Shown here: positions 28,292 to 40,125 of the stretch, piece by piece
Position numbering within the stretch: the stretch's first letter is position 1
How the letters are laid out: the number at the start of each line of letters is the position of its first letter
DNA from: Sinonovacula constricta
Lineage: Eukaryota > Mollusca > Bivalvia > Cardiida > Solecurtidae
Direction of reading: 5' to 3'
NCBI GenBank assembly: GCA_007844125.1
Contig: CM017567.1
Location: 38,240,835 to 38,304,834, forward strand
DNA length: 64,000 nt
The notes under the pieces: model-generated
Databases searched by the model: none
The model's input: the letters and a program-made list of their open reading frames with translations, nothing else
What the model was told of the DNA's origin: nothing
Translations under genes and position numbers: made by a program

Positions 28292-28457
28292 ATACACCGA
28301 CCCAGCACTTCGGCGTTTATATTGGTTTACGATGAAAACGATACCGTCTATGAAAGACTCAACGCGACGTCAGATGATGTCGAGTTTGGTGGATCTTACA
28401 TCCAGTTCGGATTTCACGTCAACTTTAGGAAGTCGTATTATATTCTGCTTGAAGCAG
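28292..28457 (+). CDS. Receptor exon 9: Ig-like module (SbsA-Ig-like)
   Basis: Codes residues 395-449: IHRPSTSAFILVYDENDTVY, FGGSYIQFGFHVNF, SYYILLEAG. Acceptor is ttttaaag|ata (phase 0), donor is gcag|gttagt (phase 1). The shape 'RPS.SA.I......T.VY.L......F......YYI.L..GVV.G....C' resembles bacterial-type SbsA Ig-like domains. That assignment is from memory of the pattern and needs a profile search. Confidence 0.85.
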
Positions 28458-28777
28458 GTTAGTTATTCTGATTCAAGCAAATATGCATTTTTTGTTCTTG
28501 TCTTTATCTGCAAAATTTTGTCGGTATACGTGGCCGCTTTATTATTTTATGATTTCACCTGACATATTTTAAAAGTCATACTAAAGCTCGTAAAATGGTG
28601 TTAAACATTAATACATGCACACACACGTCATTCTGAATAGAGATTCGTGTGGTATTTTTATAAAGAAATAAATTACGAGTCCCCAAACATTACTGACATA
28701 TAAAGGTGGTATCTGACAGTTTGCCTATATAAAATGCATTTAATAACAGTAGTGCCACTGTCTAAGTAAAGATTCTA

Positions 28778-28985
<208 letters not shown>

Positions 28986-29010
28986 TCTATCTGTCTATAT
29001 ATATATATAC

Positions 29011-29016
29011 AGAGAG

Positions 29017-29070
<54 letters not shown>

Positions 29071-29085
29071 GAGAGAGAGAGATAG
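29011..29085. repeat. (GA)n microsatellite
   Basis: About 75 bp of mostly GA follows the TATC array after a short TA run. Confidence 0.95.
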
Positions 29086-29504
29086 AGAGATTGGGAGATA
29101 TATATTAACAATTTCTAGCGAAACACATATTTAGTAAGGTAAACAGTATCAGTTACTTGATCGCAATTCCAAACAGACTTTGTTAGAATGAATCAAGGGC
29201 ATTTGAGTTTATTTCGATGTCATTTACAAACACAAATATAGACATCATTCTATTATACAAAGCACTTCCGGTGCGCCATTTTGGAATTCAGCCAGAATAT
29301 TTATCGTTTCAGTGATTGCATAGTTTTGGGCATCATGCTGTGTACTCTTTTCTTGCTTGAATTTACATCAATATGTCCGCTTTACCTTGAGTACAGAGTT
29401 GATTTTAGCAAGAGTCCTAAATAAGCGCAGATCTGGTTTGGTTAAAAGGTGTGAAGAGAAAAGGACACTTCAGTCAATTATGCGGATTATGATTGGCGAC
29501 GATC

Positions 29505-29700
29505 TTTGAGTGGTCGTCTATTGTGGTCCAATTAAGGCATGTTTGACACGTTGTTAAGTGGTCGTTGGGTGCAGATAACAGTTGGTCGTTTATTACGTGT
29601 CAAGTAAAGAACAAATTTGCGCAGTCGTCTTTGAAGTGGTCATAAGGAGCAAGCAAGTGTTCGCCGGTTCGGGTTTGTCGCATGGTCGGGTTTTACTGTA
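29505..29700. mobile_element. Probable DNA-transposon end with sub-terminal GTGGTCG repeats
   Basis: The motif (a/t)gtggtcg or a variant appears at 29508, 29555, about 29584, 29634 and 29682, and the block ends in 'gggttttactgta'. Sub-terminal repeats pointing to a terminus beside TA are typical of cut-and-paste elements. No transposase is present. Confidence 0.4.
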
Positions 29701-29965
29701 TATCAATATATATTTTGGTTTCAATATGTTTTAACGTTCGACATTTCTTATTTATGTTCTTAAACCTATATCAAGATTTATAATGCTTAAAGGATAGTTA
29801 TGGAAAAGAGTATTCGAGTCGGACGTCTTCAAAATGACATTCGCTTCTTTTTTTGATAAAATGCTATTAAGATGTCAAAATGTTTAATTTTCGTGACGTC
29901 CAAATCAGCATTTTAAATGTGGGAAATAAAAGAGATTAACAAAATTGTTTTCCCTTCCTTTCTAG

Positions 29966-30022
29966 GTGTTGTACTCGGCGGGTGCAGACAACTATCAGAT
30001 CAAATTGTCTTAGAAAAGAATG
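29966..30022 (+). CDS. Receptor exon 10: end of Ig-like module
   Basis: Codes VVLGGCRQLSDQIVLEKN, about residues 450-468. Acceptor is tttctag|gt and donor is aatg|gtaaga, both phase 1. It completes '..LEAGVVLGGCR'. It is the first of ten consecutive exons that are all class 1-1. Confidence 0.85.
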
Positions 30023-30282
30023 GTAAGACAAACTCGTTACATATTTAATGAGTTACTGAACAATCGAATGACATTCTGCTTCTTGCAATTGCATGGCGGT
30101 ATTTGAATCTATTCTTGATAAATTGCTTACAACCCTCTTAAACTTTCTGATCCTATATGTTCAAGTATTTGTGATATTTAATTACATGACTGTGTGAGTT
30201 ACAGCAGAATGTATTTACAAGGTTAAAGAAGCATCCATTTACAAATGTATGATACATTAACCTGAGAATTGCAAATCTACAG

Positions 30283-30459
30283 AGTGTTCGAATCCACCGA
30301 CAATTCTCCATGGGGCATGGGAAGAAGTAAACAAAACCCTGAATGCCGGTTATGCCAAGCTTACATGTGACCTTGGCTATCAGACCTCAGGGGACGTCAC
30401 TCTATTATGTGACGCTGATGGGGTATGGCAGGGACAGAAACCGGCATGCATAATTTTCG
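30283..30459 (+). CDS. Receptor exon 11: CCP/Sushi repeat 1
   Basis: Codes about residues 469-527 as one complete CCP: ECSNPPTILHGAW, GYAKLTCDLGYQTSGD, LLCDADGVWQGQKPAC. All four Cys and the Trp before the last Cys are in place. Acceptor is ctacag|ag, donor is ttcg|gtaaaa, class 1-1. CCPs are compact extracellular beta-sandwich modules that mediate protein binding. Confidence 0.95.
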
Positions 30460-30994
30460 GTAAAATAGCTCACAATGTCTATAATATTCTTAAATGAACA
30501 TGTATACTGATACCCAGCCTACTTTTACAATGGTATGTAAATAATTGTTTCTACAAAATGTACATTTTATGTCAAGACAAATCAAAAGCATGCCAGAAAT
30601 GCACTCATGGAATGTATCATATCAGTAAAACGGGTTGATAACGTTGGCATTGTTGTCAATTTTAGCGAATAAAAACGAAATGAAAGTTTTTTGTCAGGAA
30701 TAAGTGCAAAGTTACCGTCTATATGCGATTATATTAAATCTACCTTATCTTTCGATTGATGTATCAGCCCCACCACTTTTCCGAGTATCCGTTATCTTGT
30801 GATCATTATATGTCAATTTAAGTTACGCATACACTTGTTTTAATTGCCTCGATTACGTGATTTGATGCTAAAACAAGTAAGTGATATGAGTCATATTGTT
30901 ATTCATAAAAAAAAAAAAAATACTTAACTTGCTTAATTGACATAACTCAGTCATAAATGTGTAGCGTTTGTTTAACCTACGTGTACATAATCAG
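30460..30994. other. Intron 11
   Basis: No gene. It is nearly repeated at 33602-34121, as part of the tandem duplication. Confidence 0.8.
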
Positions 30995-31174
30995 ACTGCG
31001 GCCCACTGCATAGTGTCAGTAATGGTTCCGTGAAGTACAATAGTACCACCTACGGTGAGACTGCAACCTATACGTGTGACAAGGGATTTGACATCAGCAA
31101 TGAAAGTCTCATAATAAGGGAATGCACAGACAATGGAACCTGGAGCGGTGAGATACCGCATTGTATTATCAAAG
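30995..31174 (+). CDS. Receptor exon 12: CCP/Sushi repeat 2
   Basis: Codes about residues 528-587: DCGPLHSVSNGSV, TYGETATYTCDKGF, REC, NGTWSGEIPHCIIK. Four conserved Cys and the W-S-G near the end are present. 180 bp, class 1-1, acceptor ataatcag|ac, donor aaag|gtaagt. It is very close to CCP4 at 34122-34301. Confidence 0.95.
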
Positions 31175-31638
31175 GTAAGTATGATCTTTGGTGACTACAT
31201 GCCGTTATACATACATGCATACAGGACTACAGTCTAAATTGTTCTATTGTTGTTATTCTCTGTGAGCATTTGTGTCTGACCGTCGTGAATCTTTTTCACT
31301 TCTAAATATATTTAGCTCTAACATAAGCGTATATTAATTAAATGTCCGTTCTAATTAGGTACATGCAATTAAAACTAAATACCAGTTAAACAACAGTGCA
31401 GATGTTTTGGTGCAGCTTAGGTAGCATAAGGCACCATGTGTAGATTGTAATTATATCTATACATTTTAGGATGTTCTAATGTCCGATGACATTTAATAAT
31501 GGCATTATCCCCGTTTTTCCACCTCATATGTTAATATAAATATATTGGTGATGATTCTTTAACATTTAGTACATAAAGTTAACATTATCATAAACTTGAT
31601 ACGTGGTTAGAGCCAACATATTATGTCATATTTGTAAG
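31175..31638. other. Intron 12
   Basis: No gene. The first ~155 bp are duplicated after CCP4 (34302-34455). Confidence 0.75.
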
Positions 31639-31818
31639 ATTGTGGTCCGCTGAACGACCTGAAGAACGGTTCCCTGACATATAACGGCACGTCGTACGGT
31701 GAAACGGCAACATACTCGTGTGACACGGGGTTTATCATCAACAATGACAGTCTTACCAAGAGGGAATGTACCGAATACGGACTTTGGAGCGGCGAGACAC
31801 CACACTGTATCATCAAAG
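31639..31818 (+). CDS. Receptor exon 13: CCP/Sushi repeat 3
   Basis: Codes about residues 588-647: DCGPLNDLKNGSL, SYGETATYSCDTGF, KRECTEYGLWSGETPHCIIK. 180 bp, class 1-1. Acceptor tttgtaag|at has a poor pyrimidine tract and donor aaag|gtcaga lacks the usual A at +3, so it might be skipped sometimes. Skipping would keep the frame. Minus-strand ORFs over this exon are shadows. Confidence 0.9.
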
Positions 31819-34121
31819 GTCAGATTTACTGGCAGTGACTCATTGCTGTTTTGCTGTGTTATGAGATATTTTCTATGTACTTGATCAGGTATTGTAAAAA
31901 GAAACGACCAATATCGAAAATACATTACATATCGCTAAGAATATATAAATACTATTGTATTCAATTTTGAAAGTGATCTGTTGTCCTTGTGTCCGAGTTA
32001 TTCGATGCTTGAAAGATTAAATTTTAATATAATTGTAGCACTGCCTGATGGTCGGCCACAACCACCAGCTAGCACATTAATATCCATAGTATTTTAACCA
32101 TATGCATTTTGCCTTTTGAACGCGGATTGAATGTAAGTTAACTAATATAGATAAGCAAAGACTTAGAGATATTTTGTTGGAGCACATGGTTTATTTGACA
32201 AGGCAATGGATTGTAGATGGACATGGTTAAATCATCAAATCAAAAATGTTATATTTAATAAAATGCTTCCTCGCTAAATCATCGCTACGACATAAACATA
32301 AATACAATTCCAATTGTAAATAGAAACAAACAAACAGGAACTGACGTTAAAATGTCTCGACTTATACGAAATTTTCTTCACATCACATAATATAAAGGTA
32401 AAAAGGGGGGATAGTATATAAACATTTCTCCCGCGAGTATCTTATAATCAGATCATGGTATTACAACCTCAGCCAATGTTAATGGGACGTCATAGGCAAA
32501 TAAGACGTTATATTCCTGCAACAACAGGTTGTTTACAACTACGTGTACATGTAGAATAAGCTACATACCAGGAAAAACACTTGATACGAGAGGGACAACA
32601 TATGTTCGTGTCACCACAGCCACATTAATGATCGCCAGAGGTTTTTTTACATGTGTGCCCGCTGCAACCGCTGTTTCATTGAGCTTAGCTGTGAGAACTT
32701 TAATATCGTTTCACTTTAGATTAGTCCGCAAGTGTGTATGGCGATATCATGAATTCTATGATATTTTGATTTAGTAAATCGTCAGTGGCTTTGTATATGT
32801 TGTTATATGTTTATTTCAATTTGAAGTTTACTTCATTGACAGGACGATGGCGCTTTTCGTTCACATTTTCTTTTTTTTATTTTGAGCATATAAATATTAA
32901 CCATTTATAATGCTATATTTTAATTTTTCAATCACCCTCATAGTTCAAGGGTCATATTGACAAGGTATTACGTAATCACTCTCCCGACCTGACAGGAGAT
33001 AGAGGCTCTTGGACAATATTATTTACAACGCAATGCTCAGTGTAAAGCATAGTAGTAGACATGTATCACGTATGGCGGATAGCGAGGACGTGAAGCGGAT
33101 ATCGTAGTAAATGTTTCATGTGACTACTATAAACAATGTAGTTGCATAGACTGTGCTATCTGAAAAAGGATTACGGAGCCTTAAAGATGTGGTTGATTTA
33201 ATTTAACAGTCGCCGTAAAATGGCCCACACCGTACATATCGTTGTCTTTTGATGAGATAATATCTTTCATCGATTAATATTAAGGAGGATATACGTTGAC
33301 TTTGGAAGAAAAAAAGAACAACCACAGTGAATGGAACAGGAAAAAGGGTGTACGCAAAACACATTGAATGTACCAAATAAAGATTGAACTCGAGTACCAC
33401 CGGGGCAAATGACCTAATGCGGAAATTTCTCCAGCTGGCCTGCAGTACGGCGGCAGTTCTACCAAGACATTCTCTAGTTACTTTGTTATGGATAAAGACC
33501 GTAAGTATGTGACCGCGTCTATCAGACTTCAGGGGACGTCACTCTATTCTGCGACGCTGATGGTGCATGGCAGGGCCAGAAACCGGCCTGCATATTTCTC
33601 GGTAAAATAGCTCACCATGTCTATGATATTCAGAAATGCACATGTTATTATACCTTGCCTACTTTCCAATGGTATATAAATAATTATTTCCATAAAATGT
33701 ACATTTTATGTCATGACATAGCAAAATCCTGTCTGAAATGCACTCATGGAATGTGTCATATTGGTAAAAAGTGTTAATTACTTTTGCGTTGGTGTCAATG
33801 TTAGCGAATAAAAAGGAAATTAGCACGTTTTACGTCAGGAAAAATTGCGTTTCCGTCTGTACACGATAATGTTAAATATACTTTATGTGTCGATTGGTGT
33901 ATCAGCCCCACCAATTGTCCGAGTCTATTTATCTTTGTATCATTATGTGCCAATTTTAGTTACGCATATACTCGTTTCAAGTGCCTTGATTAAGTGATTT
34001 GATGGTAAAACAGGTGATATGTGTCATAGTGGAATTCACAGTAATCTATCTTAATCTTGTTTAACTGACATTACACAGTCATAGATTTATGAGTTTGTTT
34101 AACCTACGTGTACATGATCAG
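31819..34121. other. Intron 13 (2.3 kb), contains the duplicated block
   Basis: 31819-33380 has no recognisable element. 33385-33515 resembles 34683-34840. From 33519 on it repeats CCP1's second half and intron 11. Confidence 0.7.
33519..33601 (+). pseudogene. Fossil exon: second half of CCP1 (5' truncated)
   Basis: The sequence matches the last ~83 bp of CCP1 with a few changes and still reads YQTSGDVTLFCDADGAWQGQ, followed by KPACIFL, with the donor cg|gtaaaa intact. The first half, with two of the four Cys and the original acceptor, is missing. It is the left edge of the tandem duplication. If it were spliced in it would give an incomplete CCP, so I treat it as dead. Confidence 0.8.
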
Positions 34122-34301
34122 ATTGCGGTCCACTGCATAGTGTCAGCTATGGTTCCGTGAAGATCAATGGTACCACTTACGGTGACACTGCAACCTACAC
34201 TTGTGACAAGGGATTTCACATCAGCAACGAAAGTCTCATAATAAGGGAATGCACAGAGAATGGAACCTGGAGCGGTGAGATGCCGCAATGTATTATCAAA
34301 G
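34122..34301 (+). CDS. Receptor exon 14: CCP/Sushi repeat 4, recent copy of CCP2
   Basis: Codes about residues 648-707: DCGPLHSVSYGSV, TYGDTATYTCDKGF, REC, NGTWSGEMPQCIIK. 180 bp, class 1-1, acceptor atgatcag|at, donor aaag|gtaagt. It differs from CCP2 by only a handful of residues, and the flanking introns are also alike. Confidence 0.93.
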
Positions 34302-36675
34302 GTAAGTATGATCTTTGGTGACGACATGCCGTTATACATAAATGCATACAGGACTACAAGCTAAATTGTTCTAGTGTTGTTATTCTCTGCGTGAATAGAG
34401 TCTGGCGTTATTTCGTCTTTTTTCAGTTCTAGATATAAATTGCAGTAACATAACCACAAATTATCCGTCCTAATAAGGTAAATATATTTAAAACAACGTA
34501 ACAATGAGTGAAAGAAATATGGAAGAAAATCAACAACAATATGTGACGTATTTGACCCCAAGAGTAGAACGCAACATCATATACAACAATTACATTTTAG
34601 TGAAAGATCACAGTCTCACGATTTCCGCCTATATTTTGAATAAGAATAGATAAGACAAAGAGAAGTATGTTATAAATTGGGCTCGACTATCACCGGGGCA
34701 AATGATATAATGCGAAGATATCTTCAGTTGAACTGCAGTACTGGGGTTGTTCTACCAAACATTTGGCTAGGGTTTTCCTTCTAATATAACAGTTGGACTG
34801 TGTTATGGATAAAGATCATAAGTGTGTAGGTTAGCTGCGATGTATATACGAACCCAAAAGAATAGTAACACTCAATTAATACATATCTATCACATTAAAA
34901 TCTTCTAGTCAATGCCGAAGGCCGCTTTTTAGTTGTATGTCTGCACTACTTTCTTATGCAATAATCTGCATACCTCTGCTTTTTATCTTTCATTACTCGA
35001 CACGATATGGCAAAACAATGTTATAATTTTTGCCTGAACAAAATGGTTAGATCCTGAATCTTAATGAACTTAAACAGTATTTTTCTCACATAATCAGCAT
35101 ACCCATAGGACATACCGTTAAAGTGATTAGGCTAACCGAAATTACAAACTAAATCATACGGTGTAGACACTTGATTCTGAAATACGCTTACAGTAACATT
35201 GGTCGGATATTTCTCAAATTGTAATTTGCATCTAATATAAACATGTTATCGAACACAATTTTAAAAGCACTGTTTATTTGAATTTAAATAATCAAACTTT
35301 TAAAGCAACATCTATTTGCAGTTCTCAGAACTGGGTGTAAATGCTCGAGATGACCGGTTTTGATGTGTCAAATTGTATTGTTGTGTCAATGACAATGGTC
35401 TGCGAGTGAAGGCAATGGAAATGTCCGGAGTTATTTTTCTGCTGTTGTCTAGTGGTTCGATAAATTACACGGGTAGTCTTATGAATTAAATCAACGGCAA
35501 TTAGCTCTAAGTTAGCATACATGTTTTTGTCAGTCAGTGCGATTGTTCTTTCTCTTCCTCGCTCGTTCTCATCCACTCTTCCTCTCTTTATCTATCTATA
35601 TTTTCTTTCGATTTTGGGTTCAACTTGTATCCATAAAGCCTTAATTCAAAGTCCCATAGCAATGTGTCGTTTAATAAATACGTATGGACTGTAACAGCCC
35701 CATTATATGTCTACATTTCAGTAAGTTATATCGCGTTTTGAACGACCATGTGCCTAGTCTTATTTGTTAATAGAAAAGCGTAGACAAATTGTGTTTTTTA
35801 AAGTAGCACACCGAGGTTTCAACAATATTTGATATTTGTAACATCCAGCAATAGATTGTAACATTATCTCTTCACGCCATCGCTATCCGCCATCCGTGTC
35901 ACATATCTAGTAGACAAATCAGATTTGTTGTTCTTATCACTGTATCAGTCTCACTGGCTGACATACGGGAACTTTACCTGATACAGTCTGATCCGAGGGA
36001 ACTCATCTCATTAAATATTTCCATCCAAGTTTGGATATAACATTCATCTAATTATTGTCTGATATTTTGACACATGTATTATATCACACCATACATAAAT
36101 GCTAACTATACGATACTTTTGCTATTTTACTAGTGCTTACATTTTTAGTAATAAGATTTTCTTGACTTACTCGAAAACTAAAACAAACATTATGTTATCA
36201 GCGTTATTGTTATAACAATAACAATGAGATGTCACTTCAGCCCTTCAAATGCAAGCATTACATAATTAAATGTTTAAAGTTAAGTTGGTTTATTTATATG
36301 TTCTAGGATTAAATACAGCTTATCATGTCTATATATTGCACTGAGCGTGTGGGTGTGCGAAAACAGTACAATAACATGCATTATTTATTTTTTTTTTTAA
36401 AGTGCGAATATCGAAATGCATGACCACAATATTATACATACGACTAATGCAAACATACTTGTTTTCAAAGTAAACGCGGAAATGAGAGCTTAGGCCTCGT
36501 TCTTGCTTCAAACTAGGCTTACATTAAGGCAATGCAGTTTAAAGAAGATTCATCACAGTGTGTGTTCTGACCAAGACTTACGTCTAAAGAAATAACTTGT
36601 CGCAAAAATGCATAAATTATGGACGTTGCAATATTTTTAAGTTCAATGATATATTTGTGATCTTATAATCATCAG
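34302..36675. other. Intron 14 (2.4 kb)
   Basis: The first ~155 bp are the end of the duplication. 34683-34840 is a repeat shared with 33385-33515. 35866-35912 is an inverted copy of 33060-33100. No gene; the minus-strand ORF at 35325 shows no domain. Confidence 0.65.
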
Positions 36676-36855
36676 ATTGTAGTGCGCCGTACAGCGTGGA
36701 GAACGGTTCCGTAACCTTTAACAGTACCACGTACGGCGAGACTGCTAGATACAGGTGTAATACAGGCTTTTACATTAGCAATGAAAGCTTCATCACAAGG
36801 CAATGTAATGAGGATGGATCATGGAGCGGACAGACACCCTTTTGTACAATTAAAG
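36676..36855 (+). CDS. Receptor exon 15: CCP/Sushi repeat 5
   Basis: Codes about residues 708-767: DCSAPYSVENGSV, TYGETARYRCNTGF, RQCNEDGSWSGQTPFCTIK. All four Cys are present. 180 bp, class 1-1, acceptor catcag|at, donor aaag|gtttgg. Related to CCP2-4 but clearly older. Confidence 0.94.
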
Positions 36856-37464
36856 GTTTGGATGAATTACATCAGTGTACATAAGTCTGAGTCGGGATGT
36901 CACTGATCGGTTGTTTTTATTTCATTGTATTGTAAGCCTTTATCTTCACTCAATTAATTGTCTACATGCTTACTAACATTACTTCCTTTTGCGATCAGAA
37001 TAACATTTGTAAAGTGGATCTGCCAACATTGACCCATTTTTTCTTAATGAATAATTTGTTGTGAAGTCAGCTCATTTTTGCCTATTAAAAAGAGGTCACA
37101 GGTTTACTATCTTGTCCAAATGTAAGTGTTTAAATAAATTACAAATAATATAAAATCAAATTTAATGTTGTTGATAAAGCGATCTTGCTTAAAATCACCT
37201 TCAAAGCTGACATTTACTGACCATGCAATATGTCTGTATCCTGTATGACACATCTAAGTGATATTTTTATTGCCAGATTAAATACGCATGCATATTTTAA
37301 CAAAACATGCATGTAATAATAAAAAATACGTACCCATTAATATTACATTTTATCGTAAATAAAACACACCTCTGAAATTGTGTTGAAAATAGATACTGGA
37401 ATAGACTATTTTTTCAATTAATAGATTGATAATTAGACATTAACAAGCCCCTTTCTTTTTATAG
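36856..37464. other. Intron 15
   Basis: AT-rich with no feature seen. Confidence 0.6.
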
Positions 37465-37641
37465 ATTGCAACATGCCTGTTGATGTTGAATTCGCTCATT
37501 TAACCTACACCGGGACCACATATGGGGAGTCTGTGAATTATACGTGCACAGACGGCTATTTCCTTCGCAGCGGCAATAACGTCAGGCATTGTGAAGAGGA
37601 CGCGTTTTGGAATGGCAGTAAACCTTCTTGCACAGCCAAAT
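37465..37641 (+). CDS. Receptor exon 16: CCP/Sushi repeat 6
   Basis: Codes about residues 768-826: DCNMPVDVEFAHL, TYGESVNYTCTDGYF, RHCEEDAFWNGSKPSCTAK. Four Cys and the late Trp are present. 177 bp, class 1-1, acceptor tttttatag|at, donor aaat|gtaact. The first loop lacks the NG seen in other repeats. Confidence 0.93.
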
Positions 37642-38267
37642 GTAACTTTATATACTCACAGAAGCAGGTTATAAAATCTTACTAGAATGCGAGTCAAAAA
37701 CCCTAATTTCTTCAAGTGTTAATTTGTCTTCATAATCTGAACCCATTGCAATTAGATTTTTTTATGTAAAGTGGACCTGGGGGCACAACAAACAAATATG
37801 GGTTGTTTTACAATCTAACACACCCCCTCAAAATAAGTGGTAAAATAATTATTTAAGTATATTTTATTGAGTATATTATATTACAAAATAAAATACAGGT
37901 ATAGTTTCCTATTAAATGACTTATTAACATGTCAAATTGCTACTGTTTTGAGTTCAGAGCATCGAGAGAGGCTCGGATTTAATGTAAGTTTTATAGTATT
38001 TTGTCATACATTCTTATTTAACCAAAATAACATATCTTAAGGTATCTGACATCTGGCAACAGTTTGCATGCACTGTGCATATATATGGAAAAGGCGAATA
38101 GCAATTGATAGATTAAACTCGCTACATTCTGCTGAATTAAAACCGATTCATAAAGATTCGAATGTTTAACATCAAAGCACATCCTTTTGTGAACATTTAC
38201 TGAATCAAAACTTATGTAATGATATTTACATCTGTACGTGAATGAAATTGCCATCTTTCTTCAACAG
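37642..38267. other. Intron 16
   Basis: No recognisable feature. The minus-strand ORF at 38018 shows no domain. Confidence 0.55.
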
Positions 38268-38426
38268 TTCACGCGGGCTATGCATGCCTGGCGGATGTGA
38301 TAGGAGTCTCTCAATGTGTTACCGAGAATGTCTCCTGTCGCTTTGATGCGGCGACTGGTACTTTCCGTTGTTTGTGTTCGGAAGATAGAATCTTGTCACC
38401 AGAGGGAGAATCAAAGTGCTTAAATA
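38268..38426 (+). CDS. Receptor exon 17: EB/EGF-like cysteine module 1
   Basis: Codes about residues 827-879: GYACLADVIGVSQCV, VSCRFDAATGTFRCLC, SPEGESKC. Six-Cys spacing 'C...C....C.......C.C..........C' fits an EB-type or EGF-like module. Class 1-1, acceptor ttcaacag|tt, donor aata|gttagt. Confidence 0.87.
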
Positions 38427-38704
38427 GTTAGTCATCTTTACTTACCAATTGTTTTGCTAATAGTTTCTCCCTTCTATCTAGGAGGGAAACTATTATTTTT
38501 ATCGAAAGAAATATGCAAAACAGATAACATTCAATAAATTCCTGTATTTCTTTAATTTGACATTTAACCTTATTGTTAGTGCTCTTTAAACAAGGACTCT
38601 TTTCTTTGCATTTACAAATATAGATTTTGCCTGTGTATATTCTTTTATTGTATGTGAAGCTTGTTTATTAATTTGTTATGCGTATAATGCAATTCAATTA
38701 TCAG

Positions 38705-38851
38705 AGTCCCCATATGGTGAAAAGTGCCAAACTGTAAAACAGTGTACAACATTCCTTTCCGAATGTGTCCAAACTGGCATGGAACCCGGCACGTGTGGAT
38801 GTCCCGGAGGGACCAGCTATAACAAAACTGCTGACGAATGCACCACAAACG
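38705..38851 (+). CDS. Receptor exon 18: EB/EGF-like cysteine module 2
   Basis: Codes about residues 880-928: SPYGEKCQTVKQCTTF, SECVQTG, GTCGCPGGTSYNKTADEC. 'YG..C.....C......C........C.C..G.......C' is close to the EB module. Class 1-1, acceptor aattatcag|ag, donor aacg|gtactg. Confidence 0.88.
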
Positions 38852-40023
38852 GTACTGATGCTTTCAGTAGTTGTCAAGTGGAAGAAAATCGGAAGAGATT
38901 TTTTTCAAGACCATATTCTTCCATAAAGTTTATAGTATTCTACCCGATGGTATCGCCTCATTGTTATTTTTTTCTTTTTTTTTTCTTTTAAATACCTACT
39001 TAATATGTCAAAGTTTACAACATTATGATATTTTGCATATTGCAATCGCACTCAGCGCACTTACCTGGACCTCTGAGAAAGTATTAGACAATTTAGGACA
39101 TGGCCATTCACGTCAGTCTCAACGGAAAACAAGGAAATAAAGAGGAACACTAACTAAGATAAGATCATTTTTTAGAGCAATTATTTTAAAAAACACATTG
39201 TGAGTTGGGTAATTATGTCACCTTTATCTAGTATATTTAGTGGCTTTAAAATATAATAAAATAGATAAGTTAAGTCGTAATAGATAAAGTAAAATGAAAC
39301 TTTGCGATAGTTCATATCTTAAACGTGGGAAGAACAGTGCTGTTTTAATGACTGTATGAGTTTTAATATATGATACCTTTTTCTTAATACACGACCTGAA
39401 GGTAAATCCTCATTAAGAATTGCTGGACTACATGAAATTATATGAATGCGTTTATGTATGAGGTCGTTATGATATTATTAAGCATATACATTTACGTCTT
39501 TATTAAAACTAAAATCAAGACCCAGCTTTCAATGCACATCTCCATGCATACATACGTACGTTACTTATCCTGGCGGCTAAAACATGTTAACATGTATTCC
39601 ACTGGCATTATTCTGCTTCTATCTGCCCTATTAGTTGTGAGGATGATAACTTATAGAAAAGTGTGAACACCTTTAAATCACATTCACTTTAAAACACCTT
39701 CTGAAAGAGTATGTGAAATGCATAGATTGTATGGGTGTATGATATTGATTGCTCGCATGTATAAGTTGTTTGATAATTTAAATAAGCCTGTTGTAGTTTA
39801 AGAAGCAATACCTACAAGTTTTATGGACAAGAAACATAATCCGATATTAACATATATTAAATTACCGCATTCCTGGTGAATTCTTATCTTCATTAATTTA
39901 TAGCTGCCATAGAGGTTCATGGGCCGGCCGTTTCATATTGCACTTTTATGTTTTGCTATTTGTAGACATTTAGTTAGAGTAAACTTTGTTCACCCCTACA
40001 AGCATGTGTTCGTACTTTTTCAG
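38852..40023. other. Intron 18
   Basis: No element or gene recognised. ORFs near 38871 and 39442 read intron. Confidence 0.6.
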
Positions 40024-40125
40024 CCGTAACTTTCTGCCAGGCAAGCGCGGATAGGCTAGGCCTTTGGTGGAACAAGACTAGAGTTCTTACAACAGCTTAT
40101 CAGCAGTGTCCGACTGGATCTTCTG
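40024..40125 (+). CDS. Receptor exon 19: hormone-receptor motif (HRM), first half
   Basis: Codes about residues 929-962: VTFCQASADRLGLWWNKTRV, QQCPTGSS. 'C......GL.W..T.......CP.G' is the HRM signature found just before GAIN domains in many aGPCRs. Class 1-1, acceptor tttttcag|cc, donor tctg|gtatgt. Confidence 0.88.

Noticed and set aside
31607..31925. Minus-strand ORFs of 69-99 codons over CCP3 (and 34118-34339 over CCP4)
   Set aside because: They are reverse-frame shadows of strongly coding CCP exons and contain no domain.
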